Shown piece after piece: positions 1 to 8,500 of a stretch of DNA of 20,733 bases (the first letter of the stretch is position 1; each line of letters opens with the position of its first letter). The DNA comes from CAYZXU01 sp964482535 (GTDB lineage: Bacteria > Desulfobacterota > Desulfobacteria > Desulfobacterales > BuS5), in assembly GCA_964482535.1 (NCBI GenBank), contig CAYZXU010000038.1, positions 1-20,733 on the forward strand, in the 5' to 3' direction. The position numbers were made by a program, and so were the translations under genes. Under the pieces are notes generated by a model. It was not told where the DNA came from and searched no databases. It saw only the letters and a program-made list of their open reading frames with translations.

Positions 1-373
1 GAAGTTTCTTCTTCTTTTCCGCCACCATGTCAGCGAAGACTTTGTCTTTGTATGTCGTAGCGTTTTCGAGTTCCTGCAGTGCCATCTGGATTTTGTTGAG
101 TTTTGCAGAAAGCTCAGTGAGTTCATCCTTTAAAGAAGCCTCCTCATTCTGCAGATTGTCCTTCTCTGTTGCAAGCTGGGAGATTCTGTCGCTATCTTTC
201 AAAAGATCTGTGTATTGATTCCATGTAGCCCAAAAAACATCGAATTGAGGATATTTCTCTTTCAAGGTGTCGTACTCTTCCTGCGTGAAATAAACCTTAT
301 CTGCAAGGCCAAACATGACGTATCTTCTATCTTCAATCATTCCAGGCTGCGGTGCCTTCAAAAGTTTCCTCAT
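1..373 (-). CDS. Coiled-coil protein of unknown function, partial (C-terminus off the left edge)
   Basis: I do not recognise the family. About 124 residues are visible. The N-terminal part holds RYVMFGLADKVYFTQEEY, then a predicted coiled coil (heptad-like Leu/Ile/Ala with many Glu, Lys and Gln, from about residue 62 on) that continues to the window edge with a Lys-rich stretch. It lies directly downstream of a tail-associated gene and an intrinsic terminator, where phages often keep tail-fibre accessory, host-interaction or lysis genes. I chose the ATG at 373 because GGAAGTGG lies 6-8 nt upstream. An in-frame ATG at 430 would add 19 residues with a hydrophobic start (MTRFFLYLINLII). That alternative has an SD-like AAGCGGGTGATC lying inside the terminator stem, so the true start is open. 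A run of seven G (minus strand, 383-389) lies between the two candidate starts. Confidence 0.65.
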   Translation of the reverse strand, partial: MRKLLKAPQPGMIEDRRYVMFGLADKVYFTQEEYDTLKEKYPQFDVFWATWNQYTDLLKDSDRISQLATEKDNLQNEEASLKDELTELSAKLNKIQMALQELENATTYKDKVFADMVAEKKKKL

Positions 374-415
374 TATCCACTTCCCCCCCTGTATGATGAG
401 GTTGATGAGGTAAAG

Positions 416-443
416 AAAAAAGCGGGTCATTTTGATCACCCGC
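416..443 (-). terminator. Intrinsic terminator after the 273-residue tail gene
   Basis: On the minus strand a GCGGGT/ACCCGC stem (438-443 paired with 422-427) with a 10-nt loop is followed by six T (421 to 416). It begins immediately after the TAA stop at 446-444 of the 273-residue gene. It probably ends or attenuates the tail transcript. The ascending arm also resembles a Shine-Dalgarno sequence for a possible start at 430 of the next gene, so termination and translation may be linked. Confidence 0.75.
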
Positions 444-1265
444 TTAGTTAGTTGCAAATTGTAAACCAGTTATTTTGATGTTGATGTCTCGATAATTCGA
501 CATAGGCACACCTTCAGGAATGATACATTTCACCCAGAAAGGAATAACGTCGCCTGAATTCATGCTTCCTATTTCCAAATCTGCTCCGGCATTTTCATAT
601 GTTCCAGGAGATCCAGAGTTATCCGGAGCTAAATGATAAAAGTACTTTGATAAGCCTATATACTTGTAGACGTGTTCGGGATTTGCAGAGCAAATGAAAG
701 TTGTTGTTGATCCATCACCCACCAAAACTCCTACGACGGATCCTCCAGCTATAGCAACAGCGCCTTCGCCCTGAGCAGGAGCCGTTGTCAGAGTTACTGT
801 ATACGTATTATCTCCATTATCTGTGACGGTGTAATCTGTATCTACTGTCAACTCGGTATCTGCAACATAATCTCCAAAAGAAACCACAACATTCTGAGCA
901 TCCACATTTTCTGCTTTCAAGAACAGCTGCTGTTCAAGTGTTCTGTCGCTTTCTACAGAAGAGTTCCCTATAGCGTACAATCCAGAAAAAATCTTCTCTC
1001 CAGAACCAATCGCTATAACGGTTTCTCCTTCTGCGGGAGCTGTTGTTAGAGTGACTGTGTACGTTCCATTTCCATTATCTGTGATAGTGTAATCTGTCCC
1101 TTCAGTCAGAAGTTCTCCATTCGTTGCGCTTGACGAGAATTTCCTCACTTCAGTAGGATTTTCGGAACAGGTAAAACTTGTTGTTGATCCATCACCTTCA
1201 AGACGTCCGATCTCTGTTTGAATTAGTTGAGTGCAAGCGGAATCTTTATAAACTTTCAAAGCCAT
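444..1265 (-). CDS. Tail-associated protein with repeated GDGSTT/DYT modules
   Basis: This is a 273-residue protein, probably exposed on the tail or virion. Residues 24-88 hold a module starting GDGSTTSF and ending TDYTITDNGNGTYTVTLTTA-PAEG. The second half of that module recurs at about 143-170 (TDYTVTDNGDNTYTVTLTTA). The GDGSTT start recurs at 183-196. Such Gly/Thr-rich beta modules are common in phage fibre and decoration proteins. The unrepeated C-terminus (about 200-273) may be a separate beta domain. The start is ATG at 1265, with AGGAGGTG 9 nt upstream. A TTG at 1289 gives a longer frame but would place the SD inside the coding sequence. The gene follows the hub/fibre and a small coiled-coil gene and is closed by an intrinsic terminator. 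The role is inferred from position and repeats; no enzymatic motif is seen. Confidence 0.75.
   Translation of the reverse strand: MALKVYKDSACTQLIQTEIGRLEGDGSTTSFTCSENPTEVRKFSSSATNGELLTEGTDYTITDNGNGTYTVTLTTAPAEGETVIAIGSGEKIFSGLYAIGNSSVESDRTLEQQLFLKAENVDAQNVVVSFGDYVADTELTVDTDYTVTDNGDNTYTVTLTTAPAQGEGAVAIAGGSVVGVLVGDGSTTTFICSANPEHVYKYIGLSKYFYHLAPDNSGSPGTYENAGADLEIGSMNSGDVIPFWVKCIIPEGVPMSNYRDINIKITGLQFATN
756..1094 (-). repeat. Diverged internal duplication in the 273-residue tail gene
   Basis: Two copies of a roughly 84-nt coding segment, at 1011-1094 and 756-839, encode the nearly identical TDYTxTDNGxxTYTVTLTTA unit followed by PAxGE and a Val/Ala/Ile-rich strand. The copies differ at many third positions, which points to an old duplication under protein-level constraint. 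The flanking GDGSTT element is also present twice, at protein residues 24 and 183. Confidence 0.75.
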
Positions 1266-1285
1266 ACTAAAATGCACCTCCTCAT

Positions 1286-1465
1286 TCAATCTTGTTTATT
1301 TTCAGAGTTCTCGCTTTCTTTTTGTTTTTTAAGCTCGTTTTGCAATATAGAAAAATGAAATTGCATTTCCTTCATGAACGATTCTTTCAAAAGCTCAAGC
1401 TGTGTCAGAAAGCGATTAACACACTGGAGAGCTTCATTGAGTTTTGGATCGATATTTGAAGGCAA
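1286..1465 (-). CDS. Small coiled-coil protein (59 residues), TTG start
   Basis: This short gene lies between the hub/fibre gene and the 273-residue gene. It reads PSNIDPKLNEALQCVNRF, then a Leu/Glu-rich amphipathic helix (LTQLELLKESFMKEMQFHF) and a charged Lys/Glu/Asn tail, ending at TGA 1288-1286. The start is a TTG at 1465-1463, with a near-perfect AGGAGGTGA whose GGAGG core is 7 nt upstream, beginning right after the hub stop codon. The gene after it has its own AGGAGGTG right behind this stop. The SD, the tight spacing and the in-frame end all support a real gene. Function is unknown; a small helical bundle that helps fold or trimerise the neighbouring fibre is one possibility. Confidence 0.7.
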   Translation of the reverse strand: MPSNIDPKLNEALQCVNRFLTQLELLKESFMKEMQFHFSILQNELKKQKESENSENKQD

Positions 1466-1477
1466 TATATCACCTCC

Positions 1478-4400
1478 TCAAGCAATTGTGCCAGTCAGCT
1501 TTCTTCTATTACCGTTGGCGTCAACATAGTAAATCGAATCACCACAAATTTTGAGTTTGCCAGGCGTTCCAGAACCAAAAACAGTATCTCCATAAGGTAT
1601 TCGTAAATTATATGCGCCATCAAAAACAATTTCAGCGCCAGTGGTTTCAGTTATTTCAAATATCAAATCTTGTCCATTGTATTTGATATATGCGTGGTTA
1701 TCATCTTTCATGAGATCGATCAAGGCTTGAGAACCTGGCAAAGGACGAATATCTATAAAAGTAGATCCTTCATCGTTATAAGCACTAAATTTGAAATGAG
1801 GCAATGCATCAATTGCATCGATGTATTGAACAAAACTAGTACTTCCATTATTTATAATGGTATGATTAAAACGTATCGCTGAGCCCAACGCATAACTATA
1901 GTCATATAAAGCCCAACCACTATCTACAAAATCAATTTCTCCTACAGCCCCAAAATCATTTGCGGCCAATTTCAAAGTGCCTTTAAGTTCTAAAAACTGT
2001 CCATCCCAGATCAAATAGTTATCTGCAGATGATGTTCCTATTTGAAACTTTCCGCCCTCATCGATGAAAATTCCATCTGAATTGTCGGGTAAAGCTTGAT
2101 AACCGATTTTGATGAGAGATCCCACCGTGATCTGCTTTCCAACACCAAGATCAATTGCGGCAGTTAAATGATTTGCTGTGATCTGATTTGCAGCGATATG
2201 TTGAGCCAAAATCGCATTGGCTTCAATGTGTTCTGATTGAATTTGCTCAGCTGCTATATGAGAGGCGAGTATCGCGTTGGCTTGAATTTTAGGTGAAGAA
2301 ATCGAATTATCTGCGATATGTGTTTCTGTTATCACACCAACATCGATATCGATGCTCACAACTTTGTTGGGTTTGACCCCTTCACTCATTGTTGTATAGA
2401 AGCTTTCATTTCCCTGTTTGTCCACCGCTTTCACTCGATATCGGTAGTAAGCATCATAAGAAACGTCTCGATCAACATAAAAAGCACTTTCTAATACAGC
2501 GATCTGAGTATAATTAGTCGGATGTTGGGAAGTAGGACTTACAGCGCGTTCTAGAACATAATGAGAAAAATCATCGACAGTCACTTTCGACCAAGTTACA
2601 ACAATCAAGCCAACGCCAACATATGCTGTTATGCTCGAAGGTTCTGGAGGATGTTCTGTATCTTTTGCTGATGTAATAGAACCCTGAATATATGTTGATT
2701 CTAAACCTTCAATATTAACGACTGATACTCGAACATATACAGTAACACCCTGTTTCACGCTGAATTCGATAGATGTACCTTTTGCTGTGAGTGTATACCA
2801 TGTTGATTGATCGTAACTCCAGCGAATCAGATAATGATTAATGTCTAAAGATGGAGAAGGATCCCAGTGTGCGTAAATCCAGCTCTGATTGTCTCTTAAA
2901 TATGTTGATAACTGCAGATTCGAAGGAGGCTCGGGTTGACCAGCAGATGCCGATGTGATACTTGACTCAATATATGATGATTCTTTACCTTCGATATTCA
3001 CAGCAACAACACGTACATAAACGGTTGTGTTCCTCTGGACTTCAAATTCAACAACGGTACCCGCCACATCAATATCGTTCCACGCATCAGGGTAAGTTTC
3101 ACTAAGACTGTAGCTCCATCGCACAGTATAGTGATCAATATCTAAAGACGTGGAAGCATCCCACATCGCTTTAATCCAGCACTTTCCATCACGGATAAAA
3201 GAAGAAAGTTGCAGATTCGAAGGAGGTTCGGGAGTAGATGTTCCTGATACGATAGATCCCAAAATATATGAAGATTCATAACCATCCATATCATAAGCAG
3301 ACACTCGTACATAAACCCATGTGTTTCTTTTCACCTCAATTTCAATAGTATTTCCAGATGTATGTACCTCATCCCAATTCGTTTGATCGTAACTCCATCT
3401 GACAATGTAATACCGAATATCGATCGATGGAGAATGCGTCCATGTTGCTTTCACAAAACACAGTCCATCTCTCACAAATGTTTCGAGTACAAGATCCGAA
3501 GGAGGCTCACAAAGTTTTCCGTCTCCAAGAGCTATCGATTTTTCCGTCCAAGGAGAATACATTTGCTCAAAGATGCCACGTACACGTACATAATAAGTTC
3601 CTGGATCTAAAATCTTAATGCTTGCTGATTTATACATCGTCACAGCCACCTGAGTATATTCAGTATCGCCGGGATACTTAACCTGCACCTCCCACAAAAC
3701 TGCGTATTTCCCTTTCCAAGTTGCAATGATGTAATTTCCTTCTCTGCTCAATTGCAGATTAAAAGGTCGTATATCTTCCGGGCTCGGTGGGTTATATGGT
3801 GGAATAATGATATTTGGAGGTTCTTCAACGGGCATGAAAAGATGTTTGGCTATTGCTTCAAATTCTGTGTATGATTTTTCGGCTGTTATTCGATGCGAAA
3901 TCTTCGTGATTTCAAAAATACTTTGAATAATATTCATCGCAGGTACGCTGATTTTAACTAAATTCCCAGGCCTTAGCCATGGTCTGAAATTTGTTCGAAC
4001 TGATATCGAATAAACCGATATTTTCTGTTGATTTGCATAATCAAAACCATTACGAAAAGCCAAATACTGAGCCAATTTTGAGATTTGGATATCATTGACA
4101 AAAAGTTCGCTTTCAACAGTTAACGGCTTTTCTTCTTCGCCCTCAGACCAGTCGATTTCATATTCAACATTTTTGGCAGTTTGTAAAGGACGTCCACACA
4201 TGGAAATGTTTGTGATCACAATCTCTGAATCTGTGAGATTTTCTAAGCGAAATTTGACCCATTTAAGCGAAGTTGCAAGAGATAAAACTTTAATACTGCC
4301 ATCATCTTCTCCAGCACCTAGCTGAACTGTACGAAGATCTTGAACGCTTGTTGTCAAGTAATACGTTATCGTGAGCTTGTTATCGAGTTCTATACAGGTC

Positions 4401-5590
4401 GTTTCAAATTCAACTTTTTCAAGCTCTATAGCCTCTTCTTTTGCTTTGTAGTAAATCTTCATCGGAGCAGAATAGTATTCAGAAATATCTCCTTCAAAGA
4501 AAGTGCCTCCAAATGCTTCCTGAACGTTGATTGTGTTTGTTGAAGGATCGAAGCTCCAATATGATGATGGAATCTCTGTATCGTTGATGTAAACTGAAAT
4601 CGAACCTTCTTCAGCTTCTTCTTTTAAAGTGTAAAGGCCATTTCCAACGATCGTGGTCTCTTCTCGTGCTTGCCCTGGATATTTAGAATATGCCGGCAGA
4701 TGAATCTCGTTCGTTAAATTGAAAACAGGCTGTTTCGGCAAGAACTCTTTAATTTCTCCTTTGAGAATGACCTTATTGACATCTGGTTGTTCATTTAAAA
4801 TCGATAGATCATATACGTCGATCTCATCTTGTGCAAGCATTGTATCTTCATATCCTTCTGTCATTATCGAACGATAAACAAATTTTCCTTCCTCATCAAA
4901 AAACACAACCGCTCCTGTAACCTGAGCGATTTTGACGATCCCAGCCCAGGGAGTTTCTCCTTCTTTGAGAACAAACACAGGTACTTCAAAAGGCACTTTA
5001 TCGGCGGTGATTTCGTCATATGAATATCCCGCCAATTTCAGAATTTGATGCACAAGGGAATTTTCTGGATCATCAGGATCGCTGAATTTTTTGTTCAAAA
5101 AGTAATAATCGGTTGTGAGTTTTGTATAAATTGCTCGCCTTGCTCTGTCTCGACAGATCAAACGAATCGTATCGAAACGCTCTTCGATTTTCTCCGTCTC
5201 TCCTGTGAAGATCGGTATGACCTCTGAATCCTTAATTACGTCAATTTTCACTAAAAGCCCGGGTTTTAGCTTTGTTCTATCTCCCAAATGATGAATGAAG
5301 GAATCTTTCGGATTAGATAAAACAATTTCGAATTGATTAGAACGAGCGTAACCTCCAATTTCTCTTGACATCGACCAATTAAGAGCTTTAACCCATTCGG
5401 ATTCATCAACAAGACCTGACCCATAATCTATTCGAAAGCGAATATTATTACGACTAAACTGATTCTTTGTAAACTCTTTGAATTCTGCAGATACAGCTTG
5501 TGTTTCAACAAAGTTTTCTCCCATCTCTTTAGCTTGAAGTTCTGAAAGATTTCTGAAACTTTTAAGCCATCCGACTCTAATTTCAGGCAT
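1478..5590 (-). CDS. Tail tip/hub protein fused to FN3-array fibre
   Basis: This is a 1370-residue tail tip protein, probably the receptor-contacting end of the tail. Residues about 50-590 look like a baseplate-hub/tail-tip module of the gp27 or lambda gpJ kind (FEIVLSNPKDSF at 87-98; IFTGETEKIEERFDTIRLIC at 127-146; a GAVVFFDEEGKFVYRS segment at 226-241). A Pro-rich linker at 590-605 is followed by five fibronectin type III-like domains at about 605-690, 695-785, 788-882, 887-976 and 980-1073. The middle three are close copies. Residues 1088-1145 are a periodic helix with ILAxHIAAxQI-type repeats, a fibre shaft pattern, and the C-terminus is beta-rich. The ATG at 5590 follows GAGGTGAGAGA, 4 nt after the tape-measure stop. 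No separate distal tail protein gene lies between the tape measure and this gene. Host specificity probably lies in the C-terminus (inference). Confidence 0.8.
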   Translation of the reverse strand: MPEIRVGWLKSFRNLSELQAKEMGENFVETQAVSAEFKEFTKNQFSRNNIRFRIDYGSGLVDESEWVKALNWSMSREIGGYARSNQFEIVLSNPKDSFIHHLGDRTKLKPGLLVKIDVIKDSEVIPIFTGETEKIEERFDTIRLICRDRARRAIYTKLTTDYYFLNKKFSDPDDPENSLVHQILKLAGYSYDEITADKVPFEVPVFVLKEGETPWAGIVKIAQVTGAVVFFDEEGKFVYRSIMTEGYEDTMLAQDEIDVYDLSILNEQPDVNKVILKGEIKEFLPKQPVFNLTNEIHLPAYSKYPGQAREETTIVGNGLYTLKEEAEEGSISVYINDTEIPSSYWSFDPSTNTINVQEAFGGTFFEGDISEYYSAPMKIYYKAKEEAIELEKVEFETTCIELDNKLTITYYLTTSVQDLRTVQLGAGEDDGSIKVLSLATSLKWVKFRLENLTDSEIVITNISMCGRPLQTAKNVEYEIDWSEGEEEKPLTVESELFVNDIQISKLAQYLAFRNGFDYANQQKISVYSISVRTNFRPWLRPGNLVKISVPAMNIIQSIFEITKISHRITAEKSYTEFEAIAKHLFMPVEEPPNIIIPPYNPPSPEDIRPFNLQLSREGNYIIATWKGKYAVLWEVQVKYPGDTEYTQVAVTMYKSASIKILDPGTYYVRVRGIFEQMYSPWTEKSIALGDGKLCEPPSDLVLETFVRDGLCFVKATWTHSPSIDIRYYIVRWSYDQTNWDEVHTSGNTIEIEVKRNTWVYVRVSAYDMDGYESSYILGSIVSGTSTPEPPSNLQLSSFIRDGKCWIKAMWDASTSLDIDHYTVRWSYSLSETYPDAWNDIDVAGTVVEFEVQRNTTVYVRVVAVNIEGKESSYIESSITSASAGQPEPPSNLQLSTYLRDNQSWIYAHWDPSPSLDINHYLIRWSYDQSTWYTLTAKGTSIEFSVKQGVTVYVRVSVVNIEGLESTYIQGSITSAKDTEHPPEPSSITAYVGVGLIVVTWSKVTVDDFSHYVLERAVSPTSQHPTNYTQIAVLESAFYVDRDVSYDAYYRYRVKAVDKQGNESFYTTMSEGVKPNKVVSIDIDVGVITETHIADNSISSPKIQANAILASHIAAEQIQSEHIEANAILAQHIAANQITANHLTAAIDLGVGKQITVGSLIKIGYQALPDNSDGIFIDEGGKFQIGTSSADNYLIWDGQFLELKGTLKLAANDFGAVGEIDFVDSGWALYDYSYALGSAIRFNHTIINNGSTSFVQYIDAIDALPHFKFSAYNDEGSTFIDIRPLPGSQALIDLMKDDNHAYIKYNGQDLIFEITETTGAEIVFDGAYNLRIPYGDTVFGSGTPGKLKICGDSIYYVDANGNRRKLTGTIA
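2663..3508 (-). repeat. Three tandem fibronectin-III-like repeats in the tail tip gene
   Basis: Three tandem coding modules of about 90-95 codons (roughly 3242-3508, 2945-3229 and 2663-2932) each start with EPPSxL and carry a WxxSxSxDIxxYxxRWSY core. Each then has a VYVRV strand and an E-S-x-Y-I end before a short Ser/Gly/Thr linker. They are framed by two more divergent FN3-like domains. The close similarity indicates internal expansion by duplication. Confidence 0.8.
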
Positions 5591-5594
5591 TCTC

Positions 5595-8500
5595 TCACCT
5601 CACAAGAACTCCTCCTGTATCAATTCCTATTTCTTCAAGTGCAGACAAAATTGCTTCTTTCAAAGCTTCAGAATCAGCCAAATTGTTTGAGATGTAATTA
5701 TTGATCGTTATGTAATACACTTCAGCAGTGCTGGCTCCAACGCTTCCTGCATATGTTCCTCCAGTTGCTCCTGTCGCTTGCCCTCCAAGATTCAATTCCT
5801 CTGGAAAAACTTGTTCTGCTGAAACATTTAAATACTGCAATGTTGGAAGATGAATACCCAACCATCCAAGTAATGTGTTGATCGCATTGGCGACAAAGTT
5901 ATAAATGCCTATGAAGAAATTAGCTATCGAGCGGAGCATTTCATAGAAGAACATTAGAATAGGTCTTCCAACTTTATATGCAACAATAAACAAGTTCACA
6001 AACATTTGAATCAAAGGTGCTAAAGCTTTAACAACAGGAATCAGGAGAGCTCCTAAGATCCGTCCTATTGCAATGAGTAAATCCGCAAGGGGTCTGAATA
6101 CTTCATCCAAAACAGGAGCCAAAACTTCTGCCATGCCTTGAAAGATCGTTGAAAGAGGCTGAAGAACCATCATTAGAGGTTTGCTAGCAGAAATTAAGGA
6201 CAAAAGCCCTTGCGCTAAATCCATTAACAAAGAACCTTTTAAAAGATCTTTTAAGAAACCAAAAGCAGATTCAAAGCCTTTGAATAAAGCTCCGAAAACT
6301 CCTTCATCACCAGCAAATTTTTGTTTGATTCCTTCAATGAAAACACCAAACTCTTCTTTCAAGCCTTCAAAAGGTTTTCGTATCGTTTCAGCAAATTCCG
6401 AGAAGAATTCACCCAAAGATGTTTCCTGTATTTTCAAAGCATTCGAGAAACCCTCAAAGAACTTCGGAATCGCTTCATAAATCTGAACTTGTGGAAATTG
6501 TTCTTTTAAGCCTTCCCAAGCCTTTTTCAATAAATCTTTTCGTTGCGATTCTTGAATGATTTTCTGCGTATTCTGGAATTCCTTAATCGATTGATTCCCG
6601 ATTTCAGCGATCAAATCTTGTGTAGCTTTTAAAGGATCTTTTGTGAATTCTTCTAAAAATTGCGGAAGAGATTCTTTTATGTGTTTCATAAGCTCTATTA
6701 AGCTTCCAATGCTTTCTACAGATAATCCAAGCTCATCTAAAATATCTTTTCCAATATCAAGCAACTGTTGCATTTCAGAACCTTTCACAACACTCGGAGA
6801 TTTACCAACAAGCCCTCCTTCTTGATATCCTCGTCTCAAAACTTCCAAATTAGCTATCAATTCAGGATATCGTTCGACCATCCACTTTGGAACGACATAT
6901 TCTCCTTTGTGCACAACACCAGCAATCTCGTTTGCTCTTCCAGACCCTGTATATCCCCCTTCTTGCCAAACAGGTAAGGGGGGAAGAGGTAGCATTGTTG
7001 GTGTAAAGAAATATCGAAATGCCCAAATTAAAGCGTTGAACATTTTCCACAAGCCTTGAAGTGATTTATTTAATTCAGTCCATGCTGTTGTTCCTTCAGG
7101 TGTATTTTCAAGAGCTGTCGATATCGCATCTTCAGTTATTTCAAACATCGTATCTACAAGTTCAAATGTTGTCTCTTGCACTCGTTTTTGAATCACAGGT
7201 TTAAGACTTTCATAGACATTTTGTAAAAGTTTAGGATATTCTTTGTTCTCAGAATAAGCCCCATAAATTCCTCTCATCAGCGCCTCGAAGAATTTAGCAG
7301 GTTCTTGTCTGTATTTCCAAGCTTCAGGGAATAAGTTTTTGATTGTTTCGATGAAATCTTTTATCGATTCCTCAAACGATTCATATTGTCTATACTCTCC
7401 TGTTTTTGCTTGCATCATACCAAACAAGTTATAGCGACCTGCAAAATGAATTCCCCAACCAGTTTCAAGAGCGGAAATTGTCGCCAAAATCTCAGGTCTG
7501 ATGTTGAATCTGTAACCATATTTCATGAATAAAGGCATATATTGTTCTATAAAAAGTTCTTTCTTTGATTTCTGCAGATCTTTTTCTGTCAAAGTGACTA
7601 TTCTTTGAATAGTTTCCCTTGTTTCTTTTAGCGATCTTCTCAGTCTTTCCCAATCCTCGGGCGTCAAAATCCAGGGCGCTTTCCACTCCCAACCAGGAAC
7701 AGGCTTTTTCTCCTTCTTTTCCTCTTCCTTCTCTTTTGGTTTTTCTTCTCTGCCTTCTGGTTGAGGAACAGGCTGAGGCAGAGTTTCTCTTGCTTTTCCA
7801 GGAAGAGGCGGTGCTTTCGGTGTGAACTTTCCTGTTTTCAACGCCTCCTCAATTTGCATAGCTATAAGCTCATCGATTGTAGGTAGCGTTCCCGCCAATC
7901 CCGTTGGTGGAGTCGCTGTTGGTCTGCTGACCGAAGGCAAAGGAATGATTTTTCTCAAATCTTCTATCGAAGGAATTCGCTGATAAACATGCTCTATACT
8001 CTCTTTGAAGCTTTCTTTCAATTCATCCAACTTTCCAGTCAAAGGAGAAACATCAAAAGTCAAATTCTGCTCAAATGATTTTTGAAGTCCCTTGACGCTG
8101 TTATCAAGCTCCTGAACGCTTGTAAATATTTGCTCTTTCACTTTTTCGATCGAATCTTTCAAAATCTCTATTTGATGCTCAATAGCTGGTAGATTATTCT
8201 CCTTTAAAGTATCAACTGATTGCCTCAACCGATTCATTTGCTCGTTTAAAGCATCGAGTTTCATTGAAAGATCTTGAGTGTCTACTCGAACAGGCGCAGA
8301 TACACTTACAGAAGGAGGAAGAACAGATGTTTCAACGACGACCTGCTCTTTCTTCTGTGAAATCGCACGCAAAAGAGAAACCATACTTGCAATGCCTACA
8401 CCAATCGGAGCCAACAAAGGAAGGTACTGCTTCAAAAGGTTTCCTGCGCCAACATCTGTACAAACAGGAATACAGTCCATATTCCACCATTTGCCTACGT

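Noticed and set aside
1266..1289. TTG start at 1289 for the 273-residue tail gene
   Set aside because: It would put the AGGAGGTG site inside the coding sequence; the ATG at 1265 is correctly spaced from that site.
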